A stretch of 27,322 nucleotides of DNA from JAADEM01 sp965371855 (GTDB lineage Bacteria; Bacteroidota; Bacteroidia; Bacteroidales; Marinilabiliaceae), in the NCBI GenBank assembly GCA_965371855.1, contig CBDUZZ010000065.1:1-27322 (forward strand). The letters are read 5' to 3'. The notes under the pieces are model-generated. The model saw only the letters and a list, made by a program, of their open reading frames with translations. It was not told where the DNA came from and searched no databases. Below, one piece after another: positions 7,960 to 17,419 of this stretch (within the stretch, counting starts at the first letter, position 1; each line of letters starts with the position of its first letter). Both the position numbers and the translations under genes were made by a program.

Positions 7960-10900
7960 ATGAAAAAAATGTTTAACAAAAGAGGTTTCTCTGAAAACCT
8001 CACAAAAATGATGCGTATTATGCGAGTAACGTTTTTTCTTGTTTTTGTCTGTACTATCACAATTAGTGCCAGTACATATTCTCAAAACAAACGTCTATCG
8101 TTAAAGATGCAGAATGCTACAGTAACAGATGTTATTGATGCTATTGAGCGACAAAGCGAATTTATCTTTTTCTATCAGGATCAAGCAATTGACCTAAATA
8201 GAAAAGTTGATATTAACGTGAAGAATGCTAAGATTGAAAAAATAATGGATCAGTTGTTGAAAGGAACATCTGAGGATTATCTAATTGAAGATCGACAAAT
8301 CATTATTGCCAAAGGCAAAATGAAGTTGCTTAACATGAAAGAAGCAATTGTGGAATTGAGGAAAGCTCCTCAAGATAAGAAGGTTATCAAAGGTAATGTA
8401 ACAGAACAAGGCGACCAACTTGTTGGTGTTACCGTATCGGTGGAAGGTACTACAATAGGAACAGTAACCGATATTAATGGAAACTATTCGTTAGTAGTGC
8501 CCGACAATGCTACTGCACTGGTTTATTCTTTTATTGGTATGGAGACTCAAACTGTTGAAATAGCAGGCAGATCTGTTATTGATGTAGCTTTGATTTCTAG
8601 TATCTCAATGTTAGATGAGGTTATTGCAGTTGGTTATGGTTCACAAAGAAAACGGGACGTTACAGGTGCAATCTCTTCAGTTGCTAAAGACCTTATTTCT
8701 CTACGTTCATCAGCCGGTGCTACTGATGTTTTGCAGGGTTCTATTGCAGGTGTTTCTTTTAGCCGTTCAACTGGACAGATTGGTGATAACGAGGCTGTTA
8801 TTCGTATCAGAGGTACATCTACCCTAAACATTGGTGCCGACCCGTTGTATGTGGTCGATGGTGTTGAAGTTTCTACAATTGGAGACATTAACCCTGATGA
8901 TATTGCCTCTATGGAAGTACTGAAAGATGCCGCGTCAGCTTCTATTTATGGTTCACGCTCTGCAAATGGTGTAATTCTTATCACAACAAAAAGAGGTTCT
9001 CTTGGTAAACCTGTAATAAAGGCGAATTACCAGTATAGTTTAAATACTCCAGCATACGATTATTCGCAAATTAACCTGGCAGATTGGAGAGACTGGAATA
9101 TGGCAAGGAACAATGCACGTGCGATAAAATTAGGTAAAAATCCCAAAAGTGTAGCACCTTCCGATTCATTAAGCCCTTATAACAATACGGACAATTACTT
9201 GCAGGATTTTTTCTTCCAGAATGGCCAGAGAAATCGTTTGGGATTTAATGTGTCTAATGCGACTAAAAAATTCTCGTACTATTTAAATGTTGACGGGCTT
9301 ACAGAAACTGCTCCAATGATTACTGGTGAGTACAAGCAGATAAATACCCGGATGAATTTCAGTTATAAGGTCAGCCCAAAGCTTACTGTAAAAAACAACT
9401 TTAGCCTTTCGTATAAAAATACCGAAGGTACTAATGTTAGCGATGCGTATAAAACAATGATGCGCCGGAAACCAGGAACAGCTATTGTTGATAACGAAGG
9501 AAATCCTATTGCTAAACAAGGTGTGGCGATATTAGAGAATAAAATTGATTCGAGACATTATTATAATTTCATGGAACAAATTACCCTGAATTATCAAATA
9601 TTAAAGAACCTGCGGTTCGAATCGCGTGCAAATATTTCTATGCGATACAACAGACGGAACACGTTCGAAAATGTTATGGTTAGAGGTTATAGCAAGGGAG
9701 TTCCAAAAACAAACCGGGGTGCTGAATCACAGGGATTTAACGTGAATACAGCCTGGGACAATTTTATGACCTACAACCCTAAAATAGGTGGCAGTCACAG
9801 TTTAAGTGCCATGTTAGGTTCAAATATGCGCATGAATAACAGAAGTACTATTCGGATTAAAGGAGATAAATTCCCAACCGATGCAGTAATAACAATGAAT
9901 GCTGCAGGAGAAATTATTCCCGGTGGTACAGATTCGAAGCAAAGTAAAACAACATCTGTTGCATTCTTTGGCCGTCTATCGTACGACTACGACAAACGTT
10001 ACCTTTTTAATGCAACACTTCGTAGAGACGGGGACTCTAAATTTGGTGCGGATACCCGTTGGGCAACTTTCCCATCGGCATCAGCAGCATGGAGGTTCTC
10101 AAAAGAAGGATTCCTGAATGGTACATACAGTTGGCTTACCGATGGAAAATTCAGGGCAAGTTGGGGTGTGTCAGGAAACTCGAGTATTAGCTCTACTGCT
10201 GCCATGGCATTGTACAACTCAAATTATTTCTATGAAGGCGAGCCTGGTGTAGGGCCATCTTCTCTTGGCAATGATGCTTTGTCGTGGGAAGAGACTACCC
10301 AAACAAATTTTGGACTTGACCTTACCTTGTTTAAAGGGCAACTCTCAATTGTTGCCGACTATTACAACAAACAAACCAAAGACTTGCTTTATCCTGTGCA
10401 GCTACCAAAAACAACCGGTTTCTCTGGTGTAACTAAGAATATTGGTAAAATTGAAAATAAAGGTTGGGAACTTACGGTAACCGGGCATGCTTTCAGGAAA
10501 AGAGAAGTATCATGGGATATTTCATTAACTCTTTCTCAAAATAAAAATAAAATTATTGAATTGGCAGACCATACTCCATTTTATACAGGTGCCGACCAGA
10601 TTTTCTACTATCAAGAAGGCGAATCGATGGGAGATTTTTATGGATGGAATGCTATTGGTGTTTACTCTTACAATGAATCGAATGCTTACACCGAAACCTG
10701 GGAGCAGTTAACTCCAATTATCGACCAGTTAGGCGACGATGACCCCTGGAATTATGAGCTATTGGGTTACGAGTTGAATGGGCAACCTTATGAAGGAGAT
10801 GTACATCAGAAAACTACAAATAAATTTGTATCAACATGTGGAGATGTAATCTGGGAAGAAGTACCCGGTGAAAATGGTAAAATTGATGGTGTGATTGATG

Positions 10901-11448
10901 AAGATGACAGGCAGGTACTGGGAAATGCACTACCAAAAATTTATGGTGGTTTGCATAACCGTATTAGTTACAAAGGTCTCACGTTCTCTTTCCTGTTCTC
11001 ATTTCAGGGAGGCAACGATGTATATGGATATAATTTCAGACTATTTAGGGAAGGATTTCACTGGGCGCAATCAACACCTGCACCAGAGCGCGTAGATTGG
11101 TATTGGACACACCCGGGATATGATGCTAAATATCCACTTGCTAATAAACAATGGAATAAACCAAGAAACAACAGGGCACAATCCTCTTACTGGATATTAG
11201 ATGGTTCATACATTCAATTATCGAATATCAGGTTAGATTACCGTTTGCCTAAAAGAATTACAAACAAACTTAGGTTAAACGGAGTATCGTTATTCGCACT
11301 GGTTAATAATGTGGCTATATGGTCGAACTATTACGGCGGTCCCGATCCAACAACAATAGGTAGTGGAAGTCTTGCTAATATGGGAATTGATAGATTTTCT
11401 ACTCCGCTTATGAGGAGTTATAACTTTGGTTTAAACCTTAACTTTTAA
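7960..11448 (+). CDS. SusC-like TonB-dependent transporter with STN domain
   Basis: This outer-membrane transporter imports oligosaccharides using TonB energy, working with the SusD protein encoded next. Numbered from the ATG at 7960 it has 1162 residues: signal peptide about 1-42, STN signalling domain 44-116, carboxypeptidase-regulatory-like domain 142-211, a TonB-box-like DEVIAVGYG at 219-227, plug about 231-350 (DPLYVVDGVEV and ASIYGSRSANGVILITT are clear), then the barrel to the terminal SYNFGLNLNF. An in-frame ATG at 7918 would add 14 charged residues ahead of the signal peptide. I prefer 7960, with a more normal signal sequence and the AT-rich leader typical of the phylum. The STN domain matches the neighbouring sigma/FecR pair, so it should also act as a sensor. 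Confidence 0.95.
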   Translation: MKKMFNKRGFSENLTKMMRIMRVTFFLVFVCTITISASTYSQNKRLSLKMQNATVTDVIDAIERQSEFIFFYQDQAIDLNRKVDINVKNAKIEKIMDQLLKGTSEDYLIEDRQIIIAKGKMKLLNMKEAIVELRKAPQDKKVIKGNVTEQGDQLVGVTVSVEGTTIGTVTDINGNYSLVVPDNATALVYSFIGMETQTVEIAGRSVIDVALISSISMLDEVIAVGYGSQRKRDVTGAISSVAKDLISLRSSAGATDVLQGSIAGVSFSRSTGQIGDNEAVIRIRGTSTLNIGADPLYVVDGVEVSTIGDINPDDIASMEVLKDAASASIYGSRSANGVILITTKRGSLGKPVIKANYQYSLNTPAYDYSQINLADWRDWNMARNNARAIKLGKNPKSVAPSDSLSPYNNTDNYLQDFFFQNGQRNRLGFNVSNATKKFSYYLNVDGLTETAPMITGEYKQINTRMNFSYKVSPKLTVKNNFSLSYKNTEGTNVSDAYKTMMRRKPGTAIVDNEGNPIAKQGVAILENKIDSRHYYNFMEQITLNYQILKNLRFESRANISMRYNRRNTFENVMVRGYSKGVPKTNRGAESQGFNVNTAWDNFMTYNPKIGGSHSLSAMLGSNMRMNNRSTIRIKGDKFPTDAVITMNAAGEIIPGGTDSKQSKTTSVAFFGRLSYDYDKRYLFNATLRRDGDSKFGADTRWATFPSASAAWRFSKEGFLNGTYSWLTDGKFRASWGVSGNSSISSTAAMALYNSNYFYEGEPGVGPSSLGNDALSWEETTQTNFGLDLTLFKGQLSIVADYYNKQTKDLLYPVQLPKTTGFSGVTKNIGKIENKGWELTVTGHAFRKREVSWDISLTLSQNKNKIIELADHTPFYTGADQIFYYQEGESMGDFYGWNAIGVYSYNESNAYTETWEQLTPIIDQLGDDDPWNYELLGYELNGQPYEGDVHQKTTNKFVSTCGDVIWEEVPGENGKIDGVIDEDDRQVLGNALPKIYGGLHNRISYKGLTFSFLFSFQGGNDVYGYNFRLFREGFHWAQSTPAPERVDWYWTHPGYDAKYPLANKQWNKPRNNRAQSSYWILDGSYIQLSNIRLDYRLPKRITNKLRLNGVSLFALVNNVAIWSNYYGGPDPTTIGSGSLANMGIDRFSTPLMRSYNFGLNLNF

Positions 11449-11458
11449 TTAGAGTATT

Positions 11459-12850
11459 ATGAAAAAAATATTATTAATTTTATTAACAGTCGGGCTGTTT
11501 ACCACAGCTTGCAACGATTTTCTCGAGGTTGAGCCGGTGAGTGATGTATCTGGCGAAATTTTCTGGAAAAGTGAACAACATTTATTAGGCGGTATTCGTG
11601 GGGTTTATGATGCATACCAGGGAATATTTATTGAAAAAAAAGGTAAATATTGGGACTGGGGTGAAGGCCGTAGCGATAACTTTTTCCCAAGAAGCGATGC
11701 TTATTATGTCAAAAGCCTTACAAATAATACGCTCGCTGCAGATGGAGGGTATGGAACTTTTGAGGCTTTGTATACAATTATTGCACGGGCAAACACTTTT
11801 TTGGCCAATTACGATAAAGTAGAAGGTATTTCTGAAGAGAAAATAAACAATTACGTGGGGCAGGTTCTTGCACTGCGTGCTGTTGCATACTTTCATGCCG
11901 TTAAGGTTTGGGGAGATGTTCCGTTGATAACTGAGGCTTACACTTCAGTTGATGATGATATTTATCCGGAGAGAGAGGATAAGGAAAAGATATATACCGA
12001 ATTGATTATTCCCGATTTAATTAAGGCAACTACTCTCCTAAGCAAGAGTGCCGGTAATCAATATATTAATTATTATGGTGCATCTGCTTTTTTAATGGAT
12101 ATTTATATGTGGAGGCATCAGTACAACGAAGCGATTGCAACTTTTGCAAATTTTGGCAATAATTATTCTTTGTTGCCGGGAAGCAAATGGAGCGAACTGT
12201 TTACCAATTCTTCCAGTTCAGCCGCTTCGAAAGAGAACATTTTTGTGGTTGAATGGAATTACCTTACCGATGGTTATTCATACATGTTTGGCAGCTTTTA
12301 TTATGGAGATCCCAGTTACAGGATTTCTGATAAATGGGTTGACGCTGTTACATCGGAAGAGAATGACCTTAGGTTATGGAATACTATAGATACAACTTTT
12401 GATGTTTGGTCGGGGCATACCAATTGGAAGTTTCTTGGTGTTGATGCACCTGCCGAAGAATATACCCGCGAAAGAGAATTTCCGGTTCCTGTTTACCGGT
12501 GGGCTGATATCTTAACATTACATTCGGAGGCATTGGCTCAAACTTCGGGAGTAACAGAGGAGGCTCTTGTGGGTTTGAACAAAGTTAGGGTACGTGCAGG
12601 GTTACTACCAAAAACAGTTGCCGATTTTGCGAACAAAGATGAGCTGATTGAGTTAATATTAAAAGATCGTCAGGTGGAATTTGTTCAGGAAGGTAAAAGA
12701 TGGTACGACCTTGTTAGAACAGAAAGAGTTGAGGAGGTTATGAACCCTATATATGATAATCCTTTGCAACCCGGAGAACTGTTATGGCCTATCGATGAAA
12801 AAGATATTGCGGAAAATCCGAATATTACTCAGAATGAAGCATATAAATAA
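11459..12850 (+). CDS. SusD/RagB-like outer-membrane glycan-binding lipoprotein
   Basis: This surface lipoprotein forms the lid of the SusC channel and captures the glycan. It has 463 residues. The signal peptide ends in the lipobox TTAC (Cys18), followed by the characteristic DFLEVEPVSD start. The middle carries the SusD repeat-helix pattern (VLALRAVAYFHAVKVWGDVP). The C-terminal RagB/SusD block is complete: LNKVRVRAGLLP, ELILKDRQVEFVQEGKRWYD and LLWPIDEKDI. The gene lies 10 bp after SusC and is surely cotranscribed. It is shorter than many SusD proteins (about 500-650) but shows no gap in the conserved blocks. The bound glycan cannot be read from the sequence. Confidence 0.95.
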   Translation: MKKILLILLTVGLFTTACNDFLEVEPVSDVSGEIFWKSEQHLLGGIRGVYDAYQGIFIEKKGKYWDWGEGRSDNFFPRSDAYYVKSLTNNTLAADGGYGTFEALYTIIARANTFLANYDKVEGISEEKINNYVGQVLALRAVAYFHAVKVWGDVPLITEAYTSVDDDIYPEREDKEKIYTELIIPDLIKATTLLSKSAGNQYINYYGASAFLMDIYMWRHQYNEAIATFANFGNNYSLLPGSKWSELFTNSSSSAASKENIFVVEWNYLTDGYSYMFGSFYYGDPSYRISDKWVDAVTSEENDLRLWNTIDTTFDVWSGHTNWKFLGVDAPAEEYTREREFPVPVYRWADILTLHSEALAQTSGVTEEALVGLNKVRVRAGLLPKTVADFANKDELIELILKDRQVEFVQEGKRWYDLVRTERVEEVMNPIYDNPLQPGELLWPIDEKDIAENPNITQNEAYK

Positions 12851-12865
12851 TAACATTTAAAAGTA

Positions 12866-13651
12866 ATGAATATGAAAAAAATGAATATAAATAAGCTGAT
12901 ACACAATCCGGTAATGATTTTATTTATTGTGATTGGTACGGGTATTTTTACTACCGGCTGCGATAATTTTTTTGGACTGGACAGGTATGAAAGCTATGAT
13001 TATGTACATGGCTCAATAGATCCTCATGTTAATCAAACAGCTATGGAGTTTATCGAAACCAGGCAAGATTCTGGCTTCTTTGAAATTATGAAAGATGCAA
13101 TTGAATATACAGACATGAGGAATGCTTATGAAGCCAATAATGATTATACCTACATATTAATAAAAGATGTAGGGTTCAGGAATCCCGATCTTAAAGCTAA
13201 AAAAAAGAAAAAGAATTCGGGTTACCTGAAAGATCAATTCAATAAATCGTATAGTTATGAAGTATCATTGCTCGATATTGCCGATGTTGATTATGATGCT
13301 AAGGTACTTGCTTTGCTGGTAGAACGCGATGCTTTGATTATTAGTGGTACTATTCGTGATGTACCCAAGGATTCTGTTTCAATGCTAATTAACTATCATA
13401 TAATGAAAACCAATGTGGGCGAATCGTGGCCATGGGGTCAAAACGAGGAGTATTGGAGCGAAACCTTGCTTTTCGATACAAAGCCTGAGAAAGGGATGAT
13501 GTGTATTGAACGCAACGTCAAGTGGAAGTTAATTATTAACGATTTTGATGGCTCTGCCAGAAAAACTTCTGTTAGTCAGCAGGGAATCATTCCAACTAAC
13601 GGGATAATCGAAGTGATCTCTTCTTATGCTGAATATAGAGAGAAACAATAA
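12866..13651 (+). CDS. Fasciclin-like PUL lipoprotein
   Basis: This 261-residue lipoprotein lies 15 bp after SusD and ends the SusCD unit. The signal peptide ends in TTGC (Cys32). Residues about 55-110 (TAMEFIETRQD, FFEIMKDAIEYTDM, then YTYILIKD) look like the first half of a fasciclin/FAS1-like domain of the kind found behind SusD genes in Bacteroidota. The rest is a beta-rich domain with a basic AKKKKKN stretch. By position it is probably a surface glycan-binding or accessory protein of the transporter complex, but binding is inferred from context only. The match to fasciclin is partial, so an unrelated beta domain is possible. Translation could instead start at the third codon. Confidence 0.65.
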   Translation: MNMKKMNINKLIHNPVMILFIVIGTGIFTTGCDNFFGLDRYESYDYVHGSIDPHVNQTAMEFIETRQDSGFFEIMKDAIEYTDMRNAYEANNDYTYILIKDVGFRNPDLKAKKKKKNSGYLKDQFNKSYSYEVSLLDIADVDYDAKVLALLVERDALIISGTIRDVPKDSVSMLINYHIMKTNVGESWPWGQNEEYWSETLLFDTKPEKGMMCIERNVKWKLIINDFDGSARKTSVSQQGIIPTNGIIEVISSYAEYREKQ

Positions 13652-13671
13652 TTTATTGAATTAGCTTATTT

Positions 13672-13716
13672 AACAAAGCCGGATAGCGGATTAACCAATA
13701 TCCGGCTTTGTTTTTT
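13672..13716 (+). terminator. Strong intrinsic terminator of the SusCD unit
   Basis: A 14-bp perfect stem (13672-13685 with 13699-13712), GC-rich in the middle (AAAGCCGGATA pairing with TATCCGGCTTT), has a 13-base loop. The 3' arm runs straight into six T residues at 13711-13716, then ATTTTT. It lies 20 bp after the fasciclin-like gene and closes the SusCD transcription unit. Confidence 0.92.
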
Positions 13717-13761
13717 ATTTTTCAGAGTAATTGAAACAGAGATTAAATAATAGTCATAAGA

Positions 13762-14439
13762 ATGTTAAAACAATTATTATTATTGTTGATTTTACCTCTT
13801 TTCAGCCAGTACAGCATAGGGCAAAATGAGTTTATGATATCAGGGAAAGTAACAGTGGCTAACGAATATCCTGTCAGAAATATCAGGGTAGAATCGAAAA
13901 AAGCAAGAACTGCCGTTCTTACCGACTCGCTCGGCCGATATCAGTTGATATGCAAAAATAGTGACAGGGTTGAAATTGATACACCGGGATTTAAAGCTGT
14001 GAGCCGAAAAGTAAAAAGTAAAAATAATGTTCTGGATATTAATATTGAAATAATAACAGGACAGAAAAACATTGACTTGGTTACCCGCGCCGGGTATATT
14101 GATAAAGAAGATTTGACAAATGCCTTAAGTTATCTTTCAAATGGTAATTTTTATAAATATGTTGATATATTTGATTTAATTAAGGAGCTGTTCCCGCTGG
14201 TAATAATTGACAAATCATCTTCTCCTCCACGACTTTATCTTCGTTCGGGAGAACAAACTTCGAGTATCAACACAAATACATCTATGATGTATGAGGTGGA
14301 TGGTATAACAGTTGCCGATATTTCAGGAATTGTTCCTTCTGATATTCAATCAATAGATATTGTTAAAGGTACCGCCGCATCGATTTATGGTAGCCAGGGA
14401 GCAGCAGGAGTACTTTTAATTTCAACAATTAATAGATAG
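13762..14439 (+). CDS. Barrel-less plug-domain protein, first tandem copy
   Basis: This 225-residue exported protein (signal peptide to about residue 20) has a carboxypeptidase-regulatory-like beta domain at about 25-95 (ISGKVTVANEYPVRNIRV, LTDSLGRYQL) and a C-terminal plug-like domain at about 130-225. The latter ends MYEVDGITV, then SIDIVKGTAASIYGSQG and AAGVLLIST, which closely resembles the SusC plug. It stops exactly where a TonB-dependent receptor would begin its barrel. The next gene is a paralogue of identical length only 5 bp away. The pair is bounded by two terminators and so forms its own unit. Possible roles include a decoy, a partner or a chaperone of TonB-dependent proteins; none is established. 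The size and clean ends argue against a broken SusC. Confidence 0.75.
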   Translation: MLKQLLLLLILPLFSQYSIGQNEFMISGKVTVANEYPVRNIRVESKKARTAVLTDSLGRYQLICKNSDRVEIDTPGFKAVSRKVKSKNNVLDINIEIITGQKNIDLVTRAGYIDKEDLTNALSYLSNGNFYKYVDIFDLIKELFPLVIIDKSSSPPRLYLRSGEQTSSINTNTSMMYEVDGITVADISGIVPSDIQSIDIVKGTAASIYGSQGAAGVLLISTINR

Positions 14440-14444
14440 ATTTA

Positions 14445-15122
14445 ATGAGAAAATTTAGTTTAGTTTTAGTAATGTTTTTTGTGTTTATTAGTGCAAAATC
14501 ATTCGCACAAAAAGATTTTTTGTTAACAGGTCGTGTTTCAGCATTTCATAAATACCCGGTAAAAGGTGTTGAAATTAATGCTAAAAAAGCAAAAATAAAG
14601 GTAGTTACTGACGAATTCGGCAAATTCGAAATTACGTGTAAAAAACGCGATAAACTCGAAATTAAAGCTCCCGGGTTTGAATCTGTTTCAAGGTCAGTTT
14701 CGTCGGGAAACGATTTTATCGAAATAAACATGGTAGTTAAAGATGGGGATAAAAATTCTAAATTGATTGTTAGTAATGGATTTTTGAGAGAAGACGATCT
14801 TAAATATGGACTCGAAAAGTTTATGAATGAAAACTACGATTTTGCTAATTATTTTGATATTTACGAGCTTGTTGAAGATCGATACGATGGAATTATGATA
14901 GATCGGTCATCGTCTGTTCCCAAAGTAGATTTTCGCCAAAGTTCCGAGATATCTTCAAGTGTCAGCCTAAGAGCTGTTTTTCAAGTTGATGGTAATATTA
15001 GAGGAGATCTTACAAATATTAAACCTTCCGAAATTGCTTCAATAAAGCTTTATAAAGGAACTGAAGCTTTAAAAATTGCAGGAAAAGAAGTGGCAGGAGC
15101 TTTTGTAATTGTTTTAAAATAG
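14445..15122 (+). CDS. Barrel-less plug-domain protein, second tandem copy
   Basis: This is the paralogue of the preceding gene, also 225 residues, with the same architecture: signal peptide to about 20, regulatory-like beta domain about 25-95 (LTGRVSAFHKYPVKGVEI, VTDEFGKFEITC) and plug-like domain about 130-225. Shared landmarks include PGF..VSR, YFDIYEL against YVDIFDL, IDRSSS against IDKSSS, and SIKLYKGTEA against SIDIVKGTAA. The plug motif is more eroded here (KIAGKEVAGAFVIVLK replaces the Y/G-rich ending). The two copies have therefore diverged considerably while keeping the same length, which suggests selection. It is certainly cotranscribed with the first copy, 5 bp upstream. Function unknown. 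Confidence 0.72.
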   Translation: MRKFSLVLVMFFVFISAKSFAQKDFLLTGRVSAFHKYPVKGVEINAKKAKIKVVTDEFGKFEITCKKRDKLEIKAPGFESVSRSVSSGNDFIEINMVVKDGDKNSKLIVSNGFLREDDLKYGLEKFMNENYDFANYFDIYELVEDRYDGIMIDRSSSVPKVDFRQSSEISSSVSLRAVFQVDGNIRGDLTNIKPSEIASIKLYKGTEALKIAGKEVAGAFVIVLK

Positions 15123-15240
15123 AGTTGGTTTATTGAAATGTTGGAATATCAATTACAACATTATTTTAAGAATAACTGATTCTTCACATAGTTATAGTTT
15201 AGTTAGTTATTTTTCTTTCTGTATAAGCAGAGGGATTTTT

Positions 15241-15274
15241 GTAATCCCGGTAGTATTATCGGGATTACTTTTTT
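15241..15274 (+). terminator. Intrinsic terminator after the plug-protein pair
   Basis: A 9-bp perfect stem (GTAATCCCG at 15241-15249 and CGGGATTAC at 15260-15268) with a 10-base loop is followed at once by six T residues (15269-15274). It lies about 120 bp after the second plug-domain gene and 55 bp before the lyase gene, so the degradative genes need their own promoter or read-through. Confidence 0.88.
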
Positions 15275-15328
15275 ATTTCTGAAAAGGATAGAAGGGGGAT
15301 ACAGTTAATAACTGCAAAAAAAATAAAG

Positions 15329-17272
15329 GTGAAAATAGATATAATAGTAATTGCAACTTTATTATTTGCATTGCCAATTTATGGTTTTACGCAAGAACCT
15401 TCAGTCATAATATCAATCGATAAAACAGAAGGAAATCCCGGAGATGAAATTATAGCAAGGTTCTCTTTCTCGAAGGGCAACCAAAGTGAATACGAAGTAA
15501 CCCGAATTGCAGTAAGTGTAAACGGAGAGTACAAATATAGGTTTCGCCGTGGGCAAATGCTTGTTGAGGAATGGAACCCGGACAATGCCCCAAATGTTTT
15601 CGTAACCTCGGCAGGTTATCACCACTTCCGAATTATGCTCGAATGGAAATATAAGAACAAGCCTGATGATAAAGGGACTCATGGATATAGCAAAACTGTT
15701 GATGCTTTGATTTCGGGTTGGGAAAAAACAGGTGGCTACAAACATCCGGGCCTATTTAGTTCTTCTGAGGAATTGGATCAGGTACGAAAAAACATTAATG
15801 AAAACCCGGAGCATCCGATGGCAGTAGCGTATAAAGTATTGAAAAAAATACGTACAACACGTTTCTTCTTGGATGGGAGCCGTAAATTTGTATATCCATC
15901 GAGCTTAGATTATGATCCCGAACCTTTAGATACCATCACTTTTAATTTAAGGGATGAAGATGATAAATTTTATACCAATCGTAGTATAAAACGCATTGAA
16001 AGAGATATTTGGGATCATGCAAGTATTGCAGCCTGGGCACACGCAATAATGTGGGTGGTAACAAAAGAACAGAAATATGCCGATAAGGGAATTGATATAT
16101 TAAATAAATGGGCTGAAGGATGTAAAAAAATTGACGATCCGGGGGCTTATAATAATTTGCATGGAACAAACTCTATGGGCAAATGGCTCGAAGCTGCTGA
16201 AATTTTAGCTCATTACAAAATCGATGGAAAAGGCTCCGGCTGGACTGAGTCTGAGATTCAGGATTTCAATACAAAATATGTTCGAGGTGTTTTATATCCT
16301 GTTGCCATGGGGTGGTTGGGGAATATCGGACCGTGGTCAGCCCAGAACCAACCCATATATGTTGCTTATGCCAGAATGAACCTAGGTGTTTATATGGACG
16401 ATGAAGCAATGTTCATGTCGGGGTACAATCATGCTTTCGCCCCGGTGAGAAAAGGGTACGAACCCGGATACAAAGACTGGAACGGTAACAGGCATACTTT
16501 TATGCAGTTATTTGGCAGAGACCCCGTGTCGGTTTTTGAACTCACGCTTGGTCCCGATGGAACATATATGGAAATTAATCGAGATAACGGACACATGGGA
16601 ATGTGTATTAATGCTACATATATGATTGCCGAATTGTTATGGCATCAGGATATTGACATGTATCAAATGATAATCAATAATGAAAATACCCCGAGGATGG
16701 TTAAAGGAGTTGACTGGTTATATGCTCATCGATTGGAGAATACACCATTCTGGAATCAGAGAAGAGGTCAGGAAAGTGGACCTGGTATGGTTATTCTTGA
16801 TACTTTGAAAACTATGGGAAATCAGGAAATTATTTATAATCACTATAAGTACAGGTTAAAAGATAGATATCCGTTGCCTGATTTAGATAAATCGGTTGAA
16901 ATTTCACGATTGGGACATTATAAAAATGGGTATCATATCAGAGTTTCACAACAGTGGCCTAGTTTGTTTCCTACAGTTACACACTCTGGAGTTTCAAAAG
17001 ATATCGAAACAGCAATTAATATAACAAAAAATAGAGAAAGTGATATTCTTGTTTATCCCAATCCTGCAAATGGCAGGTTGAACATTAAATCGAAAGAAAG
17101 AATTGAAAGTGTAACCCTGTTTTCTATCGATGGGCATATAATAAAAAGGGAAGATACTATTGGTTTTTATTCAACAAAAATTAACCTTGAAGGATTATGT
17201 CCAGGTTTATTTTTGGTAGAGGTTAAATCAGAATTGGGCGATCCGAAAATCTTTAAAATAATAAAAAAATAA
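15329..17272 (+). CDS. Alginate-lyase-fold polysaccharide lyase with T9SS sorting domain
   Basis: This 647-residue secreted protein probably cleaves a uronate-containing polysaccharide by beta-elimination. It has a signal peptide (about 1-21), an N-terminal beta domain (about 25-135), then after a HPG hinge (YKHPGLF) an alpha/alpha-toroid of the alginate_lyase type (about 150-520). Candidate catalytic or binding motifs are NNLHGTN (Asn275, Asn276, His278), AQNQPIYVAYAR (Asn340, Tyr344) and EINRDNGHMGM (Arg418, Asp419, His422). The last resembles the E..RD.GH block of Bacteroidota alginate-lyase-family proteins. Residues about 570-647 (LVYPNPANGRLNI, CPGLFLVEV) are a type A sorting domain, implying release or surface display through T9SS. 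The start is GTG at 15329. PL38-like or another family is possible; specificity is unknown. Confidence 0.85.
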   Translation: MKIDIIVIATLLFALPIYGFTQEPSVIISIDKTEGNPGDEIIARFSFSKGNQSEYEVTRIAVSVNGEYKYRFRRGQMLVEEWNPDNAPNVFVTSAGYHHFRIMLEWKYKNKPDDKGTHGYSKTVDALISGWEKTGGYKHPGLFSSSEELDQVRKNINENPEHPMAVAYKVLKKIRTTRFFLDGSRKFVYPSSLDYDPEPLDTITFNLRDEDDKFYTNRSIKRIERDIWDHASIAAWAHAIMWVVTKEQKYADKGIDILNKWAEGCKKIDDPGAYNNLHGTNSMGKWLEAAEILAHYKIDGKGSGWTESEIQDFNTKYVRGVLYPVAMGWLGNIGPWSAQNQPIYVAYARMNLGVYMDDEAMFMSGYNHAFAPVRKGYEPGYKDWNGNRHTFMQLFGRDPVSVFELTLGPDGTYMEINRDNGHMGMCINATYMIAELLWHQDIDMYQMIINNENTPRMVKGVDWLYAHRLENTPFWNQRRGQESGPGMVILDTLKTMGNQEIIYNHYKYRLKDRYPLPDLDKSVEISRLGHYKNGYHIRVSQQWPSLFPTVTHSGVSKDIETAINITKNRESDILVYPNPANGRLNIKSKERIESVTLFSIDGHIIKREDTIGFYSTKINLEGLCPGLFLVEVKSELGDPKIFKIIKK

Positions 17273-17419
17273 GAGACTGTTAAAACTTAGCTGTAAATGA
17301 ACCACGATGTAACATTTTGGGATGTATCCAATAGTGGTAAACAGCCCTGAAAATGTATTATACAGTATTGAGATACAATTCTCAGTTTGTTGAAAGTTAT
17401 AAAAATATCAACTAAATTT

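Noticed and set aside
13762..15122. The two plug proteins as fragments of one broken SusC
   Set aside because: Each has its own signal peptide, the same domain order and the same length, and no barrel sequence follows either in any frame, so they are paired paralogues and not pieces of one gene.
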